Part shown: one piece after another, positions 58,430 to 64,000 of the stretch
Position numbering within the stretch: the first letter of the stretch is position 1
How the letters are laid out: every line of letters begins with the position of its first letter
NCBI GenBank assembly: GCA_016930695.1
Contig: JAFGGD010000049.1
Coordinates: 62,001-126,000, forward strand
From: Candidatus Eisenbacteria bacterium
GTDB lineage: Bacteria > Orphanbacterota > Orphanbacteria > Orphanbacterales > Orphanbacteraceae
DNA: 64,000 nt
Direction: 5' to 3'
Program-made: the position numbers and the translations under genes
Notes under the pieces: generated by a model
What the model saw: the letters and a program-made list of their open reading frames with translations, nothing else
The model's database searches: none
What the model was told of the DNA's origin: nothing

Positions 58430-60217
58430 TCAGCGGTCTCCGCCGCCTCCCGTGAGGCGCGCCGCTTCCTTCCGAAGGGAATCCGCCTCCGCCCCCCTCC
58501 CCTGTGCGAGACGCACCTCCGCCAGATGGCCGAGCGTTTCCGCCCGGCTCCCCTCCTCTCCGCGCCCGAAGAGGGGGATCGCCTCCTCGAACGCTTCCGC
58601 CGCTTCCTCCATCTCCCCCTTCCGGAAAAGCGCCCAACCGAGGCTGTCCAGATAGAAGCGCCGCCTCCCCGGCTCGAGGCCGATCGCCCCCCGGATCAGA
58701 TTCACCGCCCGGTCCAGGCGGATTCCCCTCTCCGCGTAGAGATAGCCGAGGGCGTTCCGCGTGAGGGGCACCCCCTCGTTCCGCCGGAAGGACTCCTCGA
58801 AGGCGGCGGTCGCCTCCTCCACGCGTCCCATGCGATACAGCGCGTCCCCCCGCAGGTAGTGCAGGTGCCAGGAGCGGTCGGCGCGCACCCCCAAGAAGCC
58901 GCTCATCGAGAGAAGCAGACCGGCACCGATCAGCGCGGCGCCGATCGCGGCCCCCCGCCGATGGGCGCGCAGGTCGCCGGCGAAACGGAAGAGACCGGCC
59001 GCGGCGGCGGCGGCGAGCACCGGCAGGAGGGGAAGACGGAAGCGCCCCACCACGAAGAAGAAGAGCGGCGGGAGGAGGACGGCGAGGGCGTAGAGGAGCA
59101 GGAGCCTTCCGCGACGCGTCCTCCGGAGCGTCCCGAATCCGGCGAGGCCGAGGGCGAAGAGGATTCCGAAGCCGAAGGGGAGAATACGTAGGGGGAGGCT
59201 CGTCTCGGCGACGGCGGCGGGATCGATGTTATCACTGATCTCGGCGTCGTTCACGAGATAGTAGGCGCGCCGAAGGGTGAGGGCGAGCGCGCCCCCCGGA
59301 TCGGCGGCGATCCATCGAAGCCCCTCTCCCAGCCAATAGCGCGAAACCCGGGAGGGCCGGAGAGGCCCGCCCGCCTCCCTCTCGGCTATGGCGCGCGCCG
59401 CCCGCTCCGCCTCTCCCGGCTCGTTGGGGAGTTGCTGCGCGAGAGCGCTTCTGCCGTCGGCGCCGGCGTGGTTGCCGAGGTAGAAGTTGACCCCGCCGTT
59501 GGAACTCACGAGGACGAAATCGCCCCCCACCGCGTTATGGATCGTCGCCGGAAGAATCCCGACGATCACTCCCGCGGCGAGCGCCGCCGCCGAGCGCCGC
59601 GCCCGCCTGTAGCGCACCAGAAGAAGAAGCGGGAAGAGGAGGATCGTCGGGCGGGCGAGGGCGGAGAGGCCGATCAGAAGTCCCGCGGCGCCGTAGAGGA
59701 GCGCGCCGCCGCGCTCCTCGGCGCGGGCGAGGAGGAGGAGCGCCCCGAGATTGAGCAGAAGCACCACCGACGCCGGGAGGAGTTCCCCCCCGTAGAAAAC
59801 CGCCGGCGCGTACAGGGCGACGAAGATCCCCGCCGCGACCGCCCTCCCCCGGCCGAGGGCCGGGCGGACGAGGAGCGCCGTCATCGGCGCGGCGAGCGAC
59901 GAAAGGATGAGGAACGCCATGCGCGCACCCCCCGCCCCCTCGGCGCCGAAAAGCCGGGCCATCGCCGCCAGCAGCCAGATGATGAGGGGCGGTTTGTAGT
60001 AGACCGCCTCCCCTCCCGCGCCGGCGAGGATCGCCCGCGCCCCCTCCCAGAAGAGGCGGGCGTCCACCTGCGGATGATCGAAGAGGATGTCGCCGCGGAG
60101 CGAGAGGCCGTAGGCGACGCGCGCGGCGAGGGCGACGAGAAGGAGCGCCCCCGCGTCGATCCACGCGCCGCCCCCTCCTGTGCGACGGACCCCTCTCTCT
60201 CGTCGTGCGCTCATCAT
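58430..60217 (-). CDS. Membrane glycosyltransferase (GT39/ArnT-like fold) with C-terminal TPRs
   Basis: A 595-residue protein. Residues about 20-445 hold 10-12 hydrophobic segments. After the first there is an extracytoplasmic loop with DILFDHPQVDARLFWEGARA, where D-x-x-x-Y/D-x-x-A resembles the acidic motif of GT-C enzymes, and then GEAVYYKPPLIIWLLAAMAR, the KPPL word common in PMT/ArnT-type transferases. A second loop is about 245-325. Residues about 455-595 are TPR-like helices (YLRGDALYRMGRVEEATAAF, LGWALFRKGEMEEAAEAFEE, AETLGHLAEVRLAQGRGAEA). It likely moves a sugar from a lipid carrier to protein or lipid in the periplasm. Donor and acceptor are unknown. Confidence 0.72.
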   Translation of the reverse strand: MMSARRERGVRRTGGGGAWIDAGALLLVALAARVAYGLSLRGDILFDHPQVDARLFWEGARAILAGAGGEAVYYKPPLIIWLLAAMARLFGAEGAGGARMAFLILSSLAAPMTALLVRPALGRGRAVAAGIFVALYAPAVFYGGELLPASVVLLLNLGALLLLARAEERGGALLYGAAGLLIGLSALARPTILLFPLLLLVRYRRARRSAAALAAGVIVGILPATIHNAVGGDFVLVSSNGGVNFYLGNHAGADGRSALAQQLPNEPGEAERAARAIAEREAGGPLRPSRVSRYWLGEGLRWIAADPGGALALTLRRAYYLVNDAEISDNIDPAAVAETSLPLRILPFGFGILFALGLAGFGTLRRTRRGRLLLLYALAVLLPPLFFFVVGRFRLPLLPVLAAAAAAGLFRFAGDLRAHRRGAAIGAALIGAGLLLSMSGFLGVRADRSWHLHYLRGDALYRMGRVEEATAAFEESFRRNEGVPLTRNALGYLYAERGIRLDRAVNLIRGAIGLEPGRRRFYLDSLGWALFRKGEMEEAAEAFEEAIPLFGRGEEGSRAETLGHLAEVRLAQGRGAEADSLRKEAARLTGGGGDR

Positions 60218-60313
60218 GATCCGTCCAGGCTAACAGCGCCGGGACGCGCGGGCAAGAGGCGCGGCGCGACGCCCCGCCTCCCGATTTCCACGCGGCCCGC
60301 CCCCCACCGCGTG

Positions 60314-60342
60314 TTGACACCCCCCCATGCGCCCCGTAAAGT
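60314..60342 (+). promoter_or_regulatory. Promoter of the nucleoside transporter operon
   Basis: TTGACA (60314-60319), 17-base spacer, TAAAGT (60337-60342). The start codon at 60366 follows closely, with GAGGAGGAAA as ribosome site. Confidence 0.65.
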
Positions 60343-60365
60343 TACGCCCATCGAGGAGGAAATCC

Positions 60366-61634
60366 ATGGAACGATTCATCAGCATCCTCGGCATCGCCGT
60401 CATTCTCGGCATCGCCTGGTTGCTCTCCAATAACCGCCGCCGCATCAACGGCAGGCTGATCGTCACCGGCCTCGCCCTTCAATGGATCTTCGCGCTCCTC
60501 ATCCTTCGCACCGCCCCGGGGAAGGTGGTCTTCCAGGCGGCCCGCGCCGGCGTCGCCAAACTCCTCAGCTTCACCGATCACGGCGCTTCCTTCCTCTTCG
60601 GCAATCTCTATCGCGGCGACGCGGGCGTGGTGGAGGGGATCGGCGGCGGCGGCCCCTACGGCCTCACGGATCTGAGCAGCGGCGCGCCGGTCGCCATAGG
60701 CCCGATCTTCGCCTTTCACGTCCTCACCACCATCATCTTCTTCGCCTCCCTCATGTCCGTGCTCTACCACCTCGGGTTGATGCAACGGATCGTGCGCGCC
60801 TTCGCCTGGGTGATGCGGAAGACGCTCCGCACCAGCGGCGCCGAAACCCTCTCGGCGGCGGCGAACATCTTCGTCGGGCAGACCGAGGCGCCTCTCGTGA
60901 TCCGCCCCTACGTGGCGAAGATGACGCGTTCGGAGCTGATGGCGGTCATGACCGGCGGGTTCGCCACCGTCGCCGGCGGCGTGCTCGCCGCCTACGTCCG
61001 TTTCGGAATCGACGCGGGGCACCTCCTCGCGGCGAGCGTGATGAGCGCCCCCGCCGCGCTGGTGATCGCCAAGATCATCTTCCCCGAAACGGAAGTTTCC
61101 GCCACGGCCGGCGGCGTCCCCCTCGCGCTGGAGAAGAAAACCGCCAACGTGATCGACGCGGCGGCGGCGGGCGCCGCGGACGGCCTCAAGCTGGCGCTCA
61201 ACGTGGGGGCGATGCTCCTCGCCTTCATCGCCCTGGTGGCGATGATGGATTTCTTTCTCGGCTACCTGCACACGAGCCTCCGCCAGGTCTTCGGATACAT
61301 CTTCGCCCCCCTCGCCTGGTGCATGGGTGTTCCGAAAAAAGACATCCTCGTCGTCGGGAACCTGCTGGGCACAAAAATCGCCATCAATGAATTCATCGGC
61401 TACCTCGACCTGGCGGCGGCGAAGGCGACCCTCTCGCCGCGCTCCACGGTGATCGCCACCTACGCGCTCTGCGGTTTCGCCAACCTCAGTTCGATCGCGA
61501 TTCAGATCGGGGGGATCAGCGGGATCGCGCCGGAGCGGCGGGGAGACCTGGCGCGGCTCGGCCTACGGGCGATGATCGCCGGCGCGCTCGCCTCTTGGAT
61601 GACCGCATGCATCGCCGGGACGTTGATCGGATGA
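60366..61634 (+). CDS. Concentrative nucleoside transporter (CNT/NupC family)
   Basis: A 422-residue inner-membrane protein of the usual CNT length; the ATG at 60366 is chosen by its GGAGG site (the frame is open from 60327). Family blocks: GIAWLLSNNRRRINGRLIVT and GLALQWIFALLILRTAPGK at the N terminus; GPIFAFHVLTTIIFFASLMS; AANIFVGQTEAPLVIRPYVA (the QTEAP signature that binds nucleoside); MTRSELMAVMTGGFATVAGG; MSAPAALVIAKIIFPETE; GTKIAINEFIGYLDL; and YALCGFANLSSIAIQIGG. It imports nucleosides with Na+ or H+. The TGA overlaps the next gene's ATG (ATGA). Confidence 0.95.
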   Translation: MERFISILGIAVILGIAWLLSNNRRRINGRLIVTGLALQWIFALLILRTAPGKVVFQAARAGVAKLLSFTDHGASFLFGNLYRGDAGVVEGIGGGGPYGLTDLSSGAPVAIGPIFAFHVLTTIIFFASLMSVLYHLGLMQRIVRAFAWVMRKTLRTSGAETLSAAANIFVGQTEAPLVIRPYVAKMTRSELMAVMTGGFATVAGGVLAAYVRFGIDAGHLLAASVMSAPAALVIAKIIFPETEVSATAGGVPLALEKKTANVIDAAAAGAADGLKLALNVGAMLLAFIALVAMMDFFLGYLHTSLRQVFGYIFAPLAWCMGVPKKDILVVGNLLGTKIAINEFIGYLDLAAAKATLSPRSTVIATYALCGFANLSSIAIQIGGISGIAPERRGDLARLGLRAMIAGALASWMTACIAGTLIG

Positions 61635-62359
61635 GAAGCGCGGCGACCTTCGCGCGACGCGCTCTTCCCGCCGCGGCGGCGCTCGCCCTCCTCTTCTCCT
61701 TGGGGAAGGGCGCGGCGACGGCCGATGGGAGCCGGCCGGTCACCTTCGTCGTCGAGCCCGAGGTGGCGGACCTCGGTTTCGTCGAAGGAGACACCACCCT
61801 CCCCTTCCTCTTCTTGCTGAGGAACGAAGGGGGGCGCACGATCACGATCGAAGAGGTTTCCACCACCTGCGGCTGCACCGTCGCCTTCCTTCCGGACAGC
61901 ACCATCCCGCCCGGCGGCGCGGTCCCTCTGTCGGGCACATTCGAGACGCGCAAGATGGAGGGGAAAACGCGCAAGGCGATCTTCGTCCGGAGCGACGACG
62001 AGACGCGGCCCCAGGCGGTCCTTTTCCTGCAGATCTGGATTCAGCGCCGGCTCTCCTGGTCCCCCCGAAAGCTGAACTTCCCCAACGTCCTTTCCGGCGA
62101 GAGCAAGGAGATGATCGTACTGATTCGGGGCGCGACCGGCCTCCCCTTCGCCGTCACCGGCGTGGACGTGCCGGAGGGATTTTCCTGGGCGATCGAAACG
62201 GGCGAACGCCCGGAGGACCGCCTTCTCCACGTCACCCTTCTCCCCCGCGAGACGGCCGGACGGTTCCGCGAGGAACTGACGATCCGCACCAACGTGGAGG
62301 GGAGGGAAACGATCGCCGTCCCGATCATCGGGAACGTGACCGGCCGGCGGGCGCCTTAG
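61631..62359 (+). CDS. Secreted DUF1573-type protein
   Basis: A 242-residue protein with signal peptide (ALPAAAALALLFSLGKGAATA). Residues about 38-135 are a DUF1573 Ig-like domain: VADLGFVEGDTTLPFLFLLR, TITIEEVSTTCGCTVAFLPD, IPPGGAVPLSGTFETRKMEG and RKAIFVRSDD, including the conserved TTCGCT cysteines. A second, more divergent Ig-like domain (about 145-235) follows. DUF1573 proteins are common in FCB-type bacteria and their role is unknown. The start codon overlaps the transporter stop, so the two are co-translated, but a shared function is not evident. Confidence 0.85.
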   Translation: MRSAATFARRALPAAAALALLFSLGKGAATADGSRPVTFVVEPEVADLGFVEGDTTLPFLFLLRNEGGRTITIEEVSTTCGCTVAFLPDSTIPPGGAVPLSGTFETRKMEGKTRKAIFVRSDDETRPQAVLFLQIWIQRRLSWSPRKLNFPNVLSGESKEMIVLIRGATGLPFAVTGVDVPEGFSWAIETGERPEDRLLHVTLLPRETAGRFREELTIRTNVEGRETIAVPIIGNVTGRRAP

Positions 62360-62387
62360 ACGCCCGCGCGGTGGAGAAGAAGAACCT

Positions 62388-62411
62388 CGCGCAAGAGCGC
62401 GGATTTTTTTT
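62388..62411 (+). terminator. Rho-independent terminator of the transporter operon
   Basis: The stem is CGCGC (62388-62392) with GCGCG (62397-62401) and an AAGA loop, followed by GA and eight T residues on the plus strand. Confidence 0.75.
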
Positions 62412-62420
62412 CCTCGGCCC

Positions 62421-64000
62421 CTAACGGATCAACACCATCTTGCCGCTCGCCGCGCGGCCCGCCGCTTCGAAGCGCCAGAGGTAGACGCCCGAGGGGGAAG
62501 TTCGTCCGAAACGGTCCCGGCCGTCCCAACGACAGGCGCCTTCGCCCGCGGGGATCGCCTCGTCGAGAGGGACCGCCACGAGACGCCCGCGCACGTCGTA
62601 GACGCTCACCCGCGCGCGGCCCGCCTCCGGGGCCCGGTAGCGGATCGCCGAACCGACCCGGTAAGGGGTCGGCGGCGCGAAGAAGAGCGCTTCCTCCCTC
62701 TCTTCCGGAAGAGGCCGGCCCTCCACGCCGGTCGACGTCATGGAATAGACCGCGTACTCGTTCCACTCCACGTCGCCGTTCGATTGGACCGCGCCGGGGG
62801 CCTGCCCGGAGAGGGCGCCGCCGTCGGCGTTTCCGTAGAGCGCCGCGGCGATCCGCACCGTCTCCGCCCCGCCGAGAAGCGAGCGGAGAAGAGTCCCCTC
62901 GAGAACCGCGCCGGAGGCGGACTCGCCGGAAAAGACGTTCTCTCCCGAATCGAACCAGCCGTGCCAGCCGTTGGTGCTCTCCCGGGCGAGGAAGTATTCC
63001 TTGCCGTGCACCGTTCCCCCCTTCGCCCAGGGTGCGGCGACGGCGGCGCTCTCGGCGGCGATGAGGAGGAAACGGTCGAGGCCGGAGGCGCCCGTCGCGG
63101 CGACGTAGAGCCGCTCCGCGTCGTGGGCGACCCAGAGGCTGGTCCCTCCCGCCTCGGCGAGGAACGTCGCCCCCGCGTCGACCGCGCCGTCCATCACGAA
63201 TCCGGAGGGGCCTCCCCCGGAGACGGACACGTGCCAGTCCGCGCCGTTGTTGTTGTCCCAGCCGCCGGCGCCGTCGTTGAAAACGAAGTCCACGCTCGTC
63301 GCCGCGGAGGGGATCGAATAGGTATAGGTCCAAAGCGTATCGCCGGGAAGGAGGGTCATCGCCGGATCGGGGGAGAGCACCTCCTGCCAGCAGCTGTGGC
63401 CGATGTGGATGTAAACCGGGTCGGTGTCGTCGGCGAGCGCGCCGGGGCGAGCGTCGTAGATGATTTGGAGCGTTTCGCCGGCGACCGGCTCCTCCGGCGA
63501 CCAGGTCGCGACGTCGCCTCCGCCGCTCCCGGAACCGCTCCCCACCCAGACGTGCTGGATCGGCGAGCGTTTCACGAGGCCGAGAGAATCCGTCGCCTCG
63601 ACATAGTAATCGACGAGCTGCTCCGAGAGGCCGGTCACCTCCACATAGTATTCGTCCGCGATGTAATTCGGCAGGACGCTGAAGTCGATCTCAGGATTAT
63701 TGTAGGGATCGCCGAGGGGCATCACGCGACGGTTCATGAAGAGGCCGGTCCAGGCGCCCACGCCGGCGCCCCCCGCGTAGGTCTCGTTGACGTCGGTGGC
63801 GGGGTCGTTCACGCCGTCGCCGTCGATCCGGTAGCGGAGAACGACCGAGTCGATCCCGCTCACGTCGTGGACGAACGTCCACACATGAAAGTCCCGGTCC
63901 ATGGCGAGCCCCTGCCCGCCCGGATATCCCCAGAGCGAGCCTCCGCCGAAACCGCCCGGGTTCCAGGGAAGGCGCTGCGGGAGCCAGATCGTGGGCGGCA
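62421..64000 (-). CDS. Secreted protein with starch-binding-like module and FlgD-like tail (N-terminus outside window)
   Basis: The frame runs open to the right edge of the window, so at least 526 C-terminal residues are present; the ATG at 63902 is internal. The first visible part (PPTIWLPQRLPWNPGGFGGG, then MDRDFHVWTFVHDVSGIDSV and VDYYVEATDSLG) looks like the C-terminal region of a polysaccharide hydrolase, perhaps of the GH57 sort, but this is a guess. WSPEEPVAGETLQIIYDARP to GGWDNNNGADWHVSV resembles a CBM25-type starch-binding module. A further beta domain follows (about 62750-63200), then a FlgD-like tail ending GKMVLIR. It is convergent with the DUF1573 gene. Confidence 0.62.
   Translation of the reverse strand, partial: PPTIWLPQRLPWNPGGFGGGSLWGYPGGQGLAMDRDFHVWTFVHDVSGIDSVVLRYRIDGDGVNDPATDVNETYAGGAGVGAWTGLFMNRRVMPLGDPYNNPEIDFSVLPNYIADEYYVEVTGLSEQLVDYYVEATDSLGLVKRSPIQHVWVGSGSGSGGGDVATWSPEEPVAGETLQIIYDARPGALADDTDPVYIHIGHSCWQEVLSPDPAMTLLPGDTLWTYTYSIPSAATSVDFVFNDGAGGWDNNNGADWHVSVSGGGPSGFVMDGAVDAGATFLAEAGGTSLWVAHDAERLYVAATGASGLDRFLLIAAESAAVAAPWAKGGTVHGKEYFLARESTNGWHGWFDSGENVFSGESASGAVLEGTLLRSLLGGAETVRIAAALYGNADGGALSGQAPGAVQSNGDVEWNEYAVYSMTSTGVEGRPLPEEREEALFFAPPTPYRVGSAIRYRAPEAGRARVSVYDVRGRLVAVPLDEAIPAGEGACRWDGRDRFGRTSPSGVYLWRFEAAGRAASGKMVLIR

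Overview
High-GC bacterial chromosome fragment from a Gram-negative-type (diderm) organism. Six secreted proteins end in a FlgD-like Ig domain (NPFNP-type strand, then a hydrophobic terminal strand plus Arg or Lys), and there are several predicted outer-membrane barrels and lipoproteins. Together with a 2,200-residue YD-repeat protein this points to an uncultured FCB-related lineage such as Candidatus Eisenbacteria. That placement is inferred from protein style, not from a marker gene.

Layout. 1-2.3 kb: cell-division and housekeeping operon on the minus strand (yggS, yggT, divIVA, start of ileS). 2.6-5.4 kb: a divergent RelA/SpoT-like protein facing a glutamine synthetase. 5.7-14.5 kb: a predicted barrel protein translationally coupled to a giant RHS/YD-repeat protein. 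14.6-19.7 kb: a 1,725-residue secreted beta-helix protein. 19.9-24.1 kb: an alpha-glucan group (tandem CBM48 protein, GH97, secreted starch-binding-like protein). 24.2-50.3 kb: a large beta-glucan (laminarin-like) utilisation locus. 50.4-57.6 kb: a metalloprotease-like lipoprotein, an AT-richer restriction-modification island (cytosine methyltransferase, DUF4928-like endonuclease, Vsr), REP-like repeats and another lipoprotein. 57.8-58.4 kb: tmRNA and tRNA-Lys. 58.4-64 kb: a membrane glycosyltransferase with TPRs, a CNT nucleoside transporter, a DUF1573 protein and the 3' end of a further secreted FlgD-tailed protein.

The beta-glucan locus contains four GH16-type proteins, a GH17, a GH30, a GH1, a clan GH-A glycosidase fused to a predicted outer-membrane barrel, a large GH94-superfamily phosphorylase (probably GH149/GH161-like), a GPH-family sugar symporter, a glycan-binding-type lipoprotein, secreted binding proteins and a ROK regulator. 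No SusC/SusD pair is present. The likely flow is extracellular cutting by GH16/GH17/GH30, passage through the outer membrane perhaps with help from the barrel fusion, import by the symporter, and cytoplasmic hydrolysis (GH1) or phosphorolysis.

Two features look least described. First, a 21-bp palindromic operator (TTTGTTCGG-N3-CCGAACAAA type) occurs six times, only in intergenic regions of this locus. In four cases it is fused in the same phase to a -10 box, and one site sits on the start of the operon that encodes the ROK regulator. Second, a short C-terminal motif (T-A-x-E-x-x-[ST]-W-G-[GS]-[IV]-K-[ST]-[LM]-[FY]-R at the very end) occurs in three secreted proteins and one orphan gene tail. 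In one pair of paralogs this short tail replaces the FlgD-like tail, which suggests that the two are alternative sorting or anchoring ends.
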